Source: Actinomadura sp. DC4
GTDB lineage: Bacteria; Actinomycetota; Actinomycetes; Streptosporangiales; Streptosporangiaceae
Length of the DNA: 64,000 nucleotides
Assembly: GCF_030406325.1 (NCBI RefSeq)
Contig: NZ_JAUEQY010000035.1
Location: 1 to 64,000, forward strand
Direction of reading: 5' to 3'
The position numbers and the translations under genes are program-made. The notes beneath the pieces are model-generated. The model saw only the letters and a list, made by a program, of their open reading frames with translations, was not told the origin of the DNA and made no database searches. Below are positions 1-8,547 of this stretch, one piece after another. Numbering within the stretch: position 1 is the first letter of the stretch; every line of letters begins with the position of its first letter.

Positions 1-141
1 TCGAGACGATCGCCTCCAACAGCGCGTGCACCCGGTCACGAGTGGTCAGGACGGTCGCGAGCCGGCTCTGCAGCTCCGCGAGCAGGTCGTCGAGCCGCAG
101 CTGGGGAAGCACCAGGCGAGCACGGTCGTTCTCGGGGGGCA
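1..141 (-). CDS. DevS/DosS-like GAF sensor histidine kinase, N-terminus only
   Basis: The first 47 residues of a protein that runs off the left edge of the window. They read [20 protein letters not shown] and continue with an L-A-E-L-Q-S-R-L and [13 protein letters not shown] pattern. That amphipathic helix is typical of the start of actinobacterial DevS/DosS (redox/hypoxia) kinases just before the first GAF domain. The ATG at 141 has a GGGAG ribosome site eight bases upstream. It diverges from a broken DevR-like receiver gene at 214, and phosphoketolase follows, so a hypoxia or redox two-component role fits. The catalytic domains are outside the window, so the call rests on the N-terminal helix and context only. 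Confidence 0.6.
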
Positions 142-213
142 TGGAACTCCCTTCGAGGGGACGGACCCCAATCATCGTGCAATCGACCCACGGGAAGCAC
201 TGTCTGTACCGTC

Positions 214-548
214 GTGCGCTTGACCACCCCCATCAAGGTCCTTCTCCTCGACCACGAGGTCGTACGCCGTGGGGTCGCCGCCCTGCTGGAGTCCGAGTCC
301 GACATCGAGGTCGTGGGCGAGGCCGGTACGCCTCACAAGCCATCGCGCGCGTGCCGGCGCTGCGCCCCGACGTCGCCGTGCTGGACGTACGCCTCCCGGA
401 CGGCGACGGGGTGACCGTCTGCCGCGAACTCCGCTCCCGCATGCCCGAGCTCGCCTGCCTGATGCTCACCTCCTTCGCCGACGAGGAGGCGCTGTTCGAT
501 GCCGCCACCCTCATCACCCGCCTCAGAGCGGGCGTATCCCGGTCTTAG
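214..548 (+). pseudogene. DevR/DosR-like response regulator remnant (frameshift, no HTH)
   Basis: From a GTG at 214 the frame reads a NarL/DevR-type receiver start ([19 protein letters not shown], then [10 protein letters not shown]). It loses frame near base 328 and resumes in another frame as [18 protein letters not shown], which carries the phospho-acceptor Asp of LDVRLPDG, then [18 protein letters not shown]. Restoring one base in ACGCC would rejoin the halves. After LFDA the match to the family stops, and the frame ends at 548 without the rest of the receiver or the LuxR-type DNA-binding domain. This is therefore a decayed regulator, divergent from the DevS-like kinase. A sequencing error could explain the frameshift but not the missing C-terminal half. 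Confidence 0.7.
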
Positions 549-561
549 GTACCGCGATCGG

Positions 562-575
562 GGGACCTTGGTCCC
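562..575. promoter_or_regulatory. DosR/DevR-box-like palindrome upstream of xfp
   Basis: GGGACCTTGGTCCC is a perfect 6+2+6 palindrome 72 bases upstream of the phosphoketolase start. It matches 12 of the 14 core positions of the mycobacterial DosR box (GGGACTWWAGTCCC). The neighbouring DevS-like and broken DevR-like genes support a hypoxia or redox response site. The binding protein would have to be encoded elsewhere if the local DevR is dead. Function is inferred. Confidence 0.55.
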
Positions 576-647
576 TCCTCTCCGCCCGGCGCGTGATGGT
601 GCGCTGAAGCGGACCGATCACCCGCCTCGACCGAGGGAGACCACCAC

Positions 648-2987
648 ATGCCGTCCGATGGGGAGATCCAGGCGATCGACGCCTGGTGGCGTGCGGCCAA
701 CTACCTGTCCGCGGGCCAGATCTACCTGCGCGCCAACCCGCTGCTGCGCCGGCCGCTGGACCGTGAGGACATCAAGCCGCGGCTGCTCGGCCACTGGGGC
801 ACCTCCCCTGGGCTGAACCTCTGCTACGCCCACCTCAACCGCGTCATCGCCGCCCGCGAACTGGACATGATCTACGTGTTCGGGCCGGGTCACGGCGGCC
901 CGGCGGCGGTCGCCAACGCCTGGCTGGAGGGCACCTACAGCGAGGTCTACCCGCACGTGTCCCGGGACGCGGCCGGGATGGAGCGGTTGTTCCGGCAGTT
1001 CTCCTACCCCGGCGGGATCCCGAGCCACGTCGCGCCCGAGACGCCCGGTTCGATCCACGAGGGCGGCGAGCTCGGCTACTCCCTGGCCCACGCGTACGGG
1101 GCCGCCTTCGACAACCCCGGCCTGATCGTGGCCTGCGTCGTCGGCGACGGTGAGGCCGAGACCGGGCCGCTGGCCACGAGCTGGCACTCCACCAAGTTCG
1201 TCGATCCCGTACGCGACGGCGCGGTCCTGCCGATCCTGCACCTCAACGGCTACAAGATCGCCAACCCGGCCGTGCTCGCGCGGATCCCCGAGGAGGAGCT
1301 GGTCGCGCTGCTGGAGGGGTACGGGCACCGGCCGATCCTCGTCGGCGGCGACGACCCGGCGTCGGTGCACCGGCAGCTGGCCGCGGCGCTGGACGACGCG
1401 ATCGACGAGATCACCGAGATCCGGCGCCGGGCGAGGAGCGCCGGAGCCGTCGGCCGCCCGCGCTGGCCGATGATCGTCCTGCGTACGCCCAAGGGCTGGA
1501 CCGGCCCGAAGGAGGTCGACGGCGTCCCGGTCGAGGGCACCTGGCGTGCCCACCAGGTCCCGCTGGCCGGTGTACGGGAGAACCCGGCGCACCTCGTCCA
1601 GCTGGAGGCGTGGCTGCGGTCCTACCGGCCGGAGGAGCTGTTCGACGCCGACGGGCGGCCGACTCTCGCGGCGCCGGTACCGGCCGGGGACCGGCGGATG
1701 AGCGCGAGCCCGCACGCCAACGGCGGTCTGCTGCTGCACGACCTGGAGCTGCCCGACTTCCGCGCATACGCCGTCCCGGTCAAGGAGCCCGGCACGACGT
1801 CCACCGAGCCGACCCGGGCGCTCGGCTCGTACCTGCGGGACGTCGTCGCCGCCAACCCGCGCACCTTCCGCGTCACCGGGCCGGACGAGACCGCCTCGAA
1901 TCGGCTGTCGGCCGTCTTCGAGGTCACCGACCGCGCCTGGCAGGCCTCGATCCTGGACACCGACGAGAACCTCGGCCCGCACGGCCAGGTCATGGAGGTG
2001 CTCAGCGAGCACCTGTGCCAGGGCTGGCTGGAGGGCTACCTGCTGACCGGGCGGCACGGGCTGTTCAACAGCTACGAGGCGTTCATCCACATCGTCGACG
2101 CGATGTTCAACCAGCACGCCAAGTGGCTGGAGACCACCCGCAAGATCCCGTGGCGGCGCCCGATCGCGTCGCTGAACTACCTGCTCAGCTCGCACGTCTG
2201 GCGGCAGGACCACAACGGTTTCACCCACCAGGACCCGGGCTTCCTGGACATCGTTCTGAACAAGAAGCCCGAGATCGTACGGGTCTATCTCCCGCCGGAC
2301 GCCAACACGCTCTTGTCCGTGGCCGACCACTGCCTCCGCTCGCGCGACTACGTCAACGTCATCGTGGCCGGCAAGCAGCCCGCGCTTGACTGGCTGCCGA
2401 TGGAGGACGCCGTCCTGCACTGCACGCGCGGCATCGGCATCTGGGACTGGGCGAGCACCGACGACGGCACCGAGCCCGACGTCGTGCTGGCCTGCGCCGG
2501 AGACATCCCCACCCTGGAGACCCTCGCCGCGGCCGACATGCTCCGCCGGTACTTCCCCGACCTGCGCGTACGCGTGATCAACGTGGTCGACCTGATGCGG
2601 CTGCAGCCCGAGACCGAGCACCCGCACGGGCTGCCGGACGCCGAGTTCGACGCGCTGTTCACCACCGACCGCCCGGTGATCTTCGCCTTCCACGGCTACC
2701 CGTACCTCATCCACCGCCTGACCTACCGGCGGCGCGGCCACCAGCACATCCATGTCCGCGGCTACAAGGAGGAGGGCACCACGACGACGCCGTTCGACAT
2801 GGTCATGCTGAACGACCTCGACCGGTTCCACCTCGTGATGGACGTCATCGACCGGGTGCCCAGGCTCGGCTCGCGCGCCGCCGGGCTGCGGCAGGCGATG
2901 GCCGACGAGCGGCTGCGCGCCCGCGCGTACACCCGCACGCACGGCGAGGACGTTCCCGAGATCTCCGGCTGGACCTGGAGCGGGTGA
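648..2987 (+). CDS. xfp: Xylulose-5-phosphate/fructose-6-phosphate phosphoketolase
   Basis: Thiamine-diphosphate enzyme of 779 residues that splits xylulose-5-P or fructose-6-P with phosphate into acetyl phosphate and glyceraldehyde-3-P or erythrose-4-P. Visible family signatures are HWGTSPGLN near residue 49, GPGHGGP near 78, the ThDP/Mg motif GDGEAETG near 166, [20 protein letters not shown] near 439 and [20 protein letters not shown] near 468. Length matches full-size Xfp. The ATG at 648 follows a GAGGGAG ribosome site. The stop is one base from the ackA start, so the two genes form a phosphoketolase-acetate kinase unit that makes acetate plus ATP from sugar phosphates. A DosR-like palindrome lies upstream, which suggests induction under low oxygen or redox stress. 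Confidence 0.97.
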   Translation: MPSDGEIQAIDAWWRAANYLSAGQIYLRANPLLRRPLDREDIKPRLLGHWGTSPGLNLCYAHLNRVIAARELDMIYVFGPGHGGPAAVANAWLEGTYSEVYPHVSRDAAGMERLFRQFSYPGGIPSHVAPETPGSIHEGGELGYSLAHAYGAAFDNPGLIVACVVGDGEAETGPLATSWHSTKFVDPVRDGAVLPILHLNGYKIANPAVLARIPEEELVALLEGYGHRPILVGGDDPASVHRQLAAALDDAIDEITEIRRRARSAGAVGRPRWPMIVLRTPKGWTGPKEVDGVPVEGTWRAHQVPLAGVRENPAHLVQLEAWLRSYRPEELFDADGRPTLAAPVPAGDRRMSASPHANGGLLLHDLELPDFRAYAVPVKEPGTTSTEPTRALGSYLRDVVAANPRTFRVTGPDETASNRLSAVFEVTDRAWQASILDTDENLGPHGQVMEVLSEHLCQGWLEGYLLTGRHGLFNSYEAFIHIVDAMFNQHAKWLETTRKIPWRRPIASLNYLLSSHVWRQDHNGFTHQDPGFLDIVLNKKPEIVRVYLPPDANTLLSVADHCLRSRDYVNVIVAGKQPALDWLPMEDAVLHCTRGIGIWDWASTDDGTEPDVVLACAGDIPTLETLAAADMLRRYFPDLRVRVINVVDLMRLQPETEHPHGLPDAEFDALFTTDRPVIFAFHGYPYLIHRLTYRRRGHQHIHVRGYKEEGTTTTPFDMVMLNDLDRFHLVMDVIDRVPRLGSRAAGLRQAMADERLRARAYTRTHGEDVPEISGWTWSG

Positions 2988-2988
2988 G

Positions 2989-4008
2989 GTGCGGATCCTC
3001 GTGGTCAACGCCGGGTCGAGCAGCCTGAAGCTCAGCCTGCTCGACCACGACGACACCGTCATCGCGCGGCCCGCCGACCTGTCGGCGCTGCGCGGCCTGC
3101 CGGAACCGGACGCCATCGGGCACCGCGTCGTTCACGGCGGCGCGGAGTTCACCGACCCGGTCCTGCTCGACGCGGACGTCGAGGCGCGGATCCGCGCGCT
3201 CACCGAGCTGGCGCCGCTGCACCAGCCCAAGTCGCTGCGCGGGATCGACACCGTACGCCGGGTGCTGCCGGACCTGCCGGAGGTGGCCTGCTTCGACACG
3301 GCCTTCCACGCTCACCTGCCCGAGGCCGCCGCGACGTACGCGCTGCCCGCCGCGTGGCGGCAGCGGTACGGGCTGCGGAGGTACGGGTTCCACGGGCTGT
3401 CCCACGCGTACGCGACGCGGCGGGCCGGCGCGATGCTGGGCGCCGTGCCCCGGCGTCTCGTCGTCTGCCATCTCGGGGCCGGCGCGTCCCTGTGCGCGGT
3501 CGCCGGCGGGCGGTCGGTCGACACGACGATGGGGTTCACGCCGCTGGAGGGCCTGGTCATGGCGACGCGGTCCGGCGACGTCGACCCCGGGCTGCTGCTC
3601 TGGCTGCAGGAGCGCGAGAACCTCTCCCCCGCCGCGCTCGCGGACGTCCTCGAACACGAGTCCGGGCTGCTCGCCCTGGCCGGTACCGCCGACATGCGCG
3701 CGATCCACGACGGTCTCGCCCTGGACGTGTACGTGCACCGGCTGCGCGCCGGCATCGCGGGGATGACGGCGGCCCTCGGTGGCCTGGACGCCCTCGTCTT
3801 CACCGGCGGCGTCGGCGAGCACGCCGTCGGCGTGCGGCGGCGGGCGGCGGAGGGGCTGGGCTTCCTCGGCGTCGCGGTCGACCCCGCGGCCGAGGACACC
3901 GTGGACGCGGACATCAGCGTGCCGGGCGCGGCCGTACGGACGCTGGTCATCGCCGCGCGCGAGGACCTGGAGATCGCCGCCGGCGTGCGGACGGTCCTTA
4001 ACCGGTGA
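2989..4008 (+). CDS. ackA: Acetate kinase (short form)
   Basis: Converts acetyl phosphate plus ADP to acetate plus ATP, using the acetyl phosphate made by the upstream phosphoketolase. The ASKHA-family motifs are all present: VNAGSSSLK near residue 5, HRVVHGG near 46, FDTAFH, RRYGFHGLSH, HLGAGASLCAV, DTTMGFTPLEGLVMATRSGD, FTGGVGEH and the C-terminal AREDLEIA. At 339 residues it is about 50-60 shorter than typical acetate kinases. The missing length is between VNAGSSSLK and HRVVHGG and in the C-terminal third, without loss of a recognised active-site motif. The GTG start at 2989 lies one base after the xfp stop, so translation is probably coupled. Confidence 0.93.
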   Translation: MRILVVNAGSSSLKLSLLDHDDTVIARPADLSALRGLPEPDAIGHRVVHGGAEFTDPVLLDADVEARIRALTELAPLHQPKSLRGIDTVRRVLPDLPEVACFDTAFHAHLPEAAATYALPAAWRQRYGLRRYGFHGLSHAYATRRAGAMLGAVPRRLVVCHLGAGASLCAVAGGRSVDTTMGFTPLEGLVMATRSGDVDPGLLLWLQERENLSPAALADVLEHESGLLALAGTADMRAIHDGLALDVYVHRLRAGIAGMTAALGGLDALVFTGGVGEHAVGVRRRAAEGLGFLGVAVDPAAEDTVDADISVPGAAVRTLVIAAREDLEIAAGVRTVLNR

Positions 4009-4062
4009 GTCGTCTCCGGCCCCGGGGGTAGTGATCGCCCGGAAGTGACTTGCGGGGACGAG

Positions 4063-4076
4063 TTAGGCTTACCTAA
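4063..4076. promoter_or_regulatory. IdeR/DmdR-type iron box upstream of the siderophore-interacting protein
   Basis: TTAGGCTTACCTAA matches 13 of 14 bases of the right part of the actinobacterial iron-box consensus (TTAGGTTAGGCTAACCTAA); the leftmost five bases do not match. It sits 20 bases before the ATG of a siderophore-interacting protein, the expected place for Fe(II)-dependent repression. Confidence 0.75.
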
Positions 4077-4096
4077 GTAACGTTGAGGAGTGATCG

Positions 4097-4936
4097 ATGA
4101 CAGACAAGCCCGTTCGCAAGGGTAGGAAGCTCACCCGGGGGCAGGTGCTGCGTGTTCAGTGGATCACCCCGCACATGATCCGGGTGGTGATCGGCGGCGC
4201 GGGCCTTTCGGGCTTCCGCGCCGACGAGTTCACCGACCATTACGTGAAGCTGCTGTTCAAGGTGCCGGGTGTCGCCTATCCGGAGCCGTTCGACATGGAG
4301 GCCGTCCGCCGCGACCTTCCGCGCGAGCAGTGGCCGAAGATGCGCTCCTACACCGTACGGAGCTGGGATCCGCACGCGCTGGAGCTGAGCATCGACTTCG
4401 TCTACCACGGCGACGAGGGCCTGGCCGGCCCGTGGGCGGCCGGCTCCCAGCCGGGCGACGAGGTGCTGCTGCAGGGCCCCGGCGGCGCCTACACGCCCGA
4501 CCCGGCGGCGGACTGGCACCTGCTCGTCGGCGACGAGAGCGCACTGCCGGCGATCGCCGCGTCGCTGGAGGCTCTTCCGGAGGGCGCCCCGGCCCGCGTT
4601 TTCGTGGAGATCTCAGGCCCGGGCGAGGAGCAGGAGCTCGTCACTCCGGGCGACGTGAAGCTGGTGTGGCTGCACCGAGGCGACGCCCCGGTCGGCGAGG
4701 CGCTGGTGAAGGCCGTGCAGGAGCTGGAGTTCCCGGCGGGCGAGGTGCACGCCTTCGTGCACGGGGAGGCGGGTTGCGTGAAGCGGCTCCGCCGTCATCT
4801 GCGCGTCGACCGCCAGATCCCGCTGGAGCGGCTGTCCATCTCGGGCTACTGGCGCCTGGGCGACGACGACGAGGGCTGGCGCGCGGGCAAGGCCGACTGG
4901 AACCGCGAGGTCGAGGCCGCGGAGGCCACGGCCTGA
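4097..4936 (+). CDS. Siderophore-interacting protein, FAD-dependent ferric-siderophore reductase (ViuB/SIP family)
   Basis: Cytoplasmic flavin reductase of 279 residues that releases iron from imported ferric siderophores. The N-terminal FAD-binding barrel carries the flavin motif MRSYTVRSWD near residue 82. The C-terminal SIP domain shows LLVGDESALPAIAASLE near 143, then GEAGCVKRLRRHLR. The tail carries the SISGYWRLG and EGW..GKADWNRE signature that separates SIP from other ferredoxin reductases. The ATG follows GAGGAG at normal spacing. An iron box overlaps the promoter, so expression should rise on iron starvation. No siderophore synthesis or uptake genes adjoin it. A strong terminator follows the gene. 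Confidence 0.95.
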   Translation: MTDKPVRKGRKLTRGQVLRVQWITPHMIRVVIGGAGLSGFRADEFTDHYVKLLFKVPGVAYPEPFDMEAVRRDLPREQWPKMRSYTVRSWDPHALELSIDFVYHGDEGLAGPWAAGSQPGDEVLLQGPGGAYTPDPAADWHLLVGDESALPAIAASLEALPEGAPARVFVEISGPGEEQELVTPGDVKLVWLHRGDAPVGEALVKAVQELEFPAGEVHAFVHGEAGCVKRLRRHLRVDRQIPLERLSISGYWRLGDDDEGWRAGKADWNREVEAAEATA

Positions 4937-4956
4937 GGCGCCGTCGTGACCATGCC

Positions 4957-4994
4957 CGGGCCGGGCGGCGATCACGCCGCCCGGCCCGGCCGTT
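4957..4994 (+). terminator. Rho-independent-type hairpin after the SIP gene
   Basis: A perfect 14-bp stem (CGGGCCGGGCGGCG paired with CGCCGCCCGGCCCG) around an ATCA loop, followed by GGCCGTTT. It lies 20 bases after the stop of the siderophore-interacting protein and before the convergent epimerase gene. Confidence 0.85.
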
Positions 4995-5083
4995 TCCACC
5001 GGCGGCGATATGGCCGAGACCCGCGACGACTCCCCTGCCGAGAAGGGCCGTCTCCTGCCGCTCGCCGGCCTGTTCGACGGAGC

Positions 5084-6085
5084 TCAGAGGACGAAGCCGT
5101 TCGGGAGCGGGTCGGCCGGGTCGAGCAGGTAGTTCGCCGTACCGGTGATCCAGGCGCGCCCGGAGAACTCCGGGATCACGGCCGGCACGTCGCCGACCGT
5201 GGTGGTCTCCAGCAGGCGTCCGGTGAAGCGGGTGCCGATGAAGGACTCGTTCACGAACTCCGCGCCCAGGTCCAGCAGCCCCCGGCTGTGCAGCTGGGCC
5301 ATCCGCGCCGACGTGCCCGTCCCGCACGGGGAGCGGTCGAACCAGCCCGGATGGATGGCCATCGCGTTGCGCGAGTGGCTCGCGGTCGAGTCCGGGGACA
5401 GGAACTGCACGTGTTTGCAGCCGCCGATCGACGCGTCGGCGGGATGGCGCGGCGGGTCCGTCTCGTTGATCGCGGCCATGACGGCCAGGCCCGCCTTCAG
5501 GATGTCGTCCTTGCGGGCGCGGTCGAAGGGCAGGCCGACGGCGGCCAGGTCCACGATGGCGTAGAAGTTGCCGCCGTACGCCATGTCGTAGGTCACCTCG
5601 CCGACGCCCGGCACCCGTACGGTCCGGTCGTGGGCCAGCGCGAACGACGCGACGTTGCGCAGCGTGACCCGCTCGGCGTGGCCGTCGCGGACCGCGACCC
5701 GCGCCTCGATCAGGCCCGCCGGGGTGTCCAGCCGTACGACGGTCTCCGGCTCGGTCACCGCGACCATGCCGGTCTCCACCAGCACCGTCGCCACCCCGAT
5801 CGTGCCGTGGCCGCACATCGGCAGGAAGCCGCTGACCTCGATGTAGACCACGCCCCAGTCGGCGTCCGCGCGCAGCGGCGGCTGGAGGATCGCGCCGCTC
5901 ATCGCCGGGTGGCCGCGCGGCTCGTCGACCAGGAACCTCCGCAGCTCGTCCAGGTGTTCCATCGCGTACGTTCGCCGCTCGGCCATGGTCGAGCCCGGGA
6001 TCGGCGCGACGCCTCCCGTGACGACCCGCGTCGGCATGCCCTCGGTGTGGGAGTCGACCGCGCCGATCGTACGGACCGACCTCAC
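5084..6085 (-). CDS. 4-hydroxyproline 2-epimerase (proline racemase family)
   Basis: 333-residue cofactor-independent epimerase that interconverts trans-4-hydroxy-L-proline and cis-4-hydroxy-D-proline. Both catalytic cysteines are present: Cys91 in MCGHGT and Cys254 in SPCGTGTSA, within the DapF/proline racemase fold. DSHTEGMPTR near residue 11 and YGGNFYAIVD near 170 are family signatures. The GTG start at 6085 overlaps the stop of the upstream DapA-like gene by four bases (GTGA), so it is the last gene of the hydroxyproline operon. A two-cysteine active site favours epimerase over the Cys/Thr 3-hydroxyproline dehydratases. Proline racemase activity is the alternative, but the operon argues for hydroxyproline. 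Confidence 0.92.
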   Translation of the reverse strand: MRSVRTIGAVDSHTEGMPTRVVTGGVAPIPGSTMAERRTYAMEHLDELRRFLVDEPRGHPAMSGAILQPPLRADADWGVVYIEVSGFLPMCGHGTIGVATVLVETGMVAVTEPETVVRLDTPAGLIEARVAVRDGHAERVTLRNVASFALAHDRTVRVPGVGEVTYDMAYGGNFYAIVDLAAVGLPFDRARKDDILKAGLAVMAAINETDPPRHPADASIGGCKHVQFLSPDSTASHSRNAMAIHPGWFDRSPCGTGTSARMAQLHSRGLLDLGAEFVNESFIGTRFTGRLLETTTVGDVPAVIPEFSGRAWITGTANYLLDPADPLPNGFVL

Positions 6086-6987
6086 CGGAGCGCCTCGATC
6101 GCGCGCTCCAGGTCGGCCAGGATCAGGGCGCGCTGCTCGCCGGACAGCGGGCCGCGCGGCGGGCGGCACGGGCCGCCGTACCGGCCGACCTGGTCCATGC
6201 CCAGCTTGATGGCCTGCACGAACTCCGTGCGCGAGTCCCAGCGGAACGCCGCGACCAGCGGCTCGTACAGGGCCCGCGCCTCTTCCAGCCGGCCCGACAC
6301 GCCCAGGTCGTACAGCCGGGCGGACTCGGCCGGGAAGACGTTCGGGAAGCCGGCGAACCAGCCGGTCGCGCCCATGAGGAGCGCTTCGAGCGTCACGTCG
6401 TCCGCGCCGGCGACGACCGTGAGGCCCGGCGCCTTCTCCCTGATCTCCAGCACGCGCCGTACATCGCCGGAGAACTCCTTCACCGCGACGATGTTGTCGA
6501 TCCGCGCGAGCTCGGCGAGCAGGTCCGGCGTGAGGTCGACCTTGGTGTCGATCGGATTGTTGTAGACCATGACCGGCAGGCCGACCGACGCGACCGCCTC
6601 GTAGTGCGCGATGACGTCGCGGCGGTTCGCCCGGTACATCGTCGGCGGCAGGCACAACACGCCGTCCGCGCCGTCCTCGGCGGCCAGTTCCGCCCAGTGC
6701 CGGGCCTGGTGCGACCCCGGTCCGTGCACCCCGACCAGGACGACGCCGTCCCCGCCGACCGCCTCGATCGCGGTACGGGCGACGCGGCGGCGCTCGTCGT
6801 CGGTCAGCGAGGAGTACTCCCCCAGCGAACCGTTCGGGCCCACGCCGCGGCAGCCGCCGTCGACCACCCAGCGGCAGTGCTCGGCGTACCGGTCGTAGTC
6901 GACCGCCAGGCCGGCCGGCGCTCCGGCGTCCTCGCGGTAGGGGAGCGCGGTCGCCACGATGACTCCGCCGAGGTCAGGGGTGTTCAT
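6082..6987 (-). CDS. DapA-family lyase/deaminase of hydroxyproline catabolism (pyrroline-4-hydroxy-2-carboxylate deaminase type)
   Basis: 301-residue TIM-barrel class I aldolase-fold enzyme. The Schiff-base Lys170 is in NIVAVKEFSGD and the partner Tyr142 in MVYNNP. The start NTPDLGGVIVATALPY and the GPNGSLGEYSSL loop near residue 50 are DapA-superfamily features. In this operon it most likely converts delta1-pyrroline-4-hydroxy-2-carboxylate to 2-ketoglutarate semialdehyde plus ammonia. I chose ATG 6987, which has GAGGAG seven bases upstream, over ATG 7002, which lies inside that ribosome site. It overlaps the end of the FAD gene by 14 bases and the epimerase start by four. True dihydrodipicolinate synthase is unlikely given the neighbours. 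Confidence 0.85.
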   Translation of the reverse strand: MNTPDLGGVIVATALPYREDAGAPAGLAVDYDRYAEHCRWVVDGGCRGVGPNGSLGEYSSLTDDERRRVARTAIEAVGGDGVVLVGVHGPGSHQARHWAELAAEDGADGVLCLPPTMYRANRRDVIAHYEAVASVGLPVMVYNNPIDTKVDLTPDLLAELARIDNIVAVKEFSGDVRRVLEIREKAPGLTVVAGADDVTLEALLMGATGWFAGFPNVFPAESARLYDLGVSGRLEEARALYEPLVAAFRWDSRTEFVQAIKLGMDQVGRYGGPCRPPRGPLSGEQRALILADLERAIEALR

Positions 6988-8302
6988 CAGGGTTCTCCTC
7001 ATCGTCGGCCAGCTCGCTGAGACGGATGGGCTGGGCGATCGGTCTTCGGTGCGGGTCCGTTCGCCCGCCCGTCAGCTCGGCCACCGTCGGGCCGCACATC
7101 CGGGCCTGGCACGGGCCGAGGCCGGCCCGTGTGGCGAGCTTCAGCGCGGGTGCGGAGACGTCCTCGGTGGCCGCTCTCCGGATGGCCGCGCAGGTCGTCT
7201 CCTCGCAGCGGCACACGACGGTGTCCGGCCGCAGCCAGCCCGCCCAGGCCGCGCCGATGGGATGCGCCGCGGCCAGCCGTACCGCGAAGGCGCGGCCCCG
7301 GTCACGGTGGCGGCGCACCGTGCGCAGCGCCGCGGGGGCTCCACCGGCCGCCGCCCAGCCGGCGATCAGGCCCTCGGCCCGCGCGGCCGGCGCGCCGGCG
7401 ATGCCGGTGACCTCGCCGGCCGCGTACACGCCGGGGCTGCTCGTCGCCTGGTCGCCGTCGACCCGGACGAAACCGTCCCGCAGCGCGCAGCCGGCGGCGA
7501 CGGGGAGTTCGAGCTGCGGGCCGAAGCCGTGCGTGACGCAGACCGCGTCCACCGCGACGGCCTGCTCGGTGCCGGGCACCACGGACCAGTCGGCGCGCAG
7601 CCGCGCGGTGACCGCCTCTTCGACCCGGCCGTCGCCGCGCGCCTCGACCACGGCGCGCCCGGTCCGGTACGGCACGCGGCGGCGGGCGAGCAGGGCGGCG
7701 TACGCGGCGAGTTCGGCGCCCTTTCCCGTACGGGCGGCGGGCCGCCAGGGGGCGGCGGCCCAGCCGCGCAGGAGGGTGCCGGCCGGGTTCGCCTCCAGGA
7801 CCGCGCGGACCCGCGCGCCCGCCTGGAGCAGGGCGGCGGCCACCGGCAGCAGGAACGGCCCCGATCCGGCGACCAGCGGCCGGTCGCCGACGGCGAGGCG
7901 TTCGCCCTTGATGAGCGCCTGCGCGGCGCCGGCGGTGAAGACGCCCGGCAGCTCCCAGCCGGGGAACGGCAGCACCCGGTCGAACGCGCCGGTCGCGAGG
8001 ACGAGCGCGTCGGGTTCGAAGGTGTGCCGTACGCGCCCGGCGCCGTCGGGACCCTGGACGACGTGCACGCGCGGCGGGCGGTTCTCGTCGTGGCGTTCCA
8101 GCGCCCAGACGGCGCTCTCCGGCCGCCAGCCGGGCGGCCGCGGCCCGGCGGTCGCGTACGCGTCGAGCGGCATCCGGTGGTACTGCCCGCCGGCCTGGTC
8201 CGCCGCGTCGAGCAGCGTGACCCCGGCGCCGGCACGCCGCGCGGCGAAGGCGGCGGCGAGCCCGGCCGGCCCGGCCCCGACGACCACCACGTGCCGGTTC
8301 AT
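6974..8302 (-). CDS. FAD/NAD(P)-binding oxidoreductase with C-terminal BFD-type [2Fe-2S] domain (hydroxyproline/opine oxidase alpha-type subunit)
   Basis: 442-residue flavoprotein. It starts with the Rossmann FAD motif VVVVGAGPAGLAAAF and has a second nucleotide-binding loop (LVAGSGPFLLPVAAALL), VYAAGEVTGIAGAPAA near residue 295, and a C-terminal bacterioferritin-associated-ferredoxin-like cluster with CRCEETTC followed by GLGPCQARMCGP. This is the alpha subunit of heteromeric D-hydroxyproline or opine dehydrogenases, which work with the small [2Fe-2S] protein and the DAO-like flavoprotein encoded just upstream. The ATG at 8302 overlaps the preceding stop by four bases (ATGA). It probably oxidises cis-4-hydroxy-D-proline to the pyrroline and passes electrons to the respiratory chain. 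Confidence 0.9.
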   Translation of the reverse strand: MNRHVVVVGAGPAGLAAAFAARRAGAGVTLLDAADQAGGQYHRMPLDAYATAGPRPPGWRPESAVWALERHDENRPPRVHVVQGPDGAGRVRHTFEPDALVLATGAFDRVLPFPGWELPGVFTAGAAQALIKGERLAVGDRPLVAGSGPFLLPVAAALLQAGARVRAVLEANPAGTLLRGWAAAPWRPAARTGKGAELAAYAALLARRRVPYRTGRAVVEARGDGRVEEAVTARLRADWSVVPGTEQAVAVDAVCVTHGFGPQLELPVAAGCALRDGFVRVDGDQATSSPGVYAAGEVTGIAGAPAARAEGLIAGWAAAGGAPAALRTVRRHRDRGRAFAVRLAAAHPIGAAWAGWLRPDTVVCRCEETTCAAIRRAATEDVSAPALKLATRAGLGPCQARMCGPTVAELTGGRTDPHRRPIAQPIRLSELADDEENPDEHP

Positions 8303-8547
8303 CGGGCCTGGGTGGTCACGACGTCGCCGTCCTGCGCGCGGCGACGGCAGGCCCGTACGTCGGGCACCCCGTTCACCGTCACGAGGCAGTCGAAGCAGAC
8401 CCCGATGCCGCAGAAGACGCCGCGCGGCGCGCCCGACGCCGTACGACGCCACGAGCGGCGGCCGGCGGTGAGCAGGACCCCGGCGATGGTCTGCCCGGCC
8501 GCGCCGGTAAGGGGCTCGCCGTCCACGGTGATCCGAAGCTCGCTCAT
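8299..8547 (-). CDS. Small (2Fe-2S)-binding subunit of the hydroxyproline dehydrogenase
   Basis: 82-residue plant-type ferredoxin-like subunit. The four cluster cysteines are visible: Cys46, Cys51 and Cys54 in FCGIGVCFDC and Cys67 in VRAC. It is the small electron-transfer subunit found beside BFD-domain and DAO-like flavoproteins in hydroxyproline and opine oxidases. It overlaps both neighbours by four bases (ATGA at each end), which suggests equimolar coupled synthesis of the three-subunit enzyme. Confidence 0.9.
   Translation of the reverse strand: MSELRITVDGEPLTGAAGQTIAGVLLTAGRRSWRRTASGAPRGVFCGIGVCFDCLVTVNGVPDVRACRRRAQDGDVVTTQAR

Noticed and set aside
618-3116. An 832-codon open frame on the minus strand over xfp
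   Set aside because: It is a GC-rich antisense shadow of xfp with low-complexity Arg/Val/Pro content and no family pattern. Equally long antisense frames over the LAL genes (17120-19657, 38591-40681) and 40733-43762 were rejected for the same reason.
4937-5083. Short plus-strand frame starting ATG near 5010 (MAETRDDSPAEKG...)
   Set aside because: No ribosome site, and it runs into the antisense of the epimerase gene after a terminator. Not supportable as a gene.
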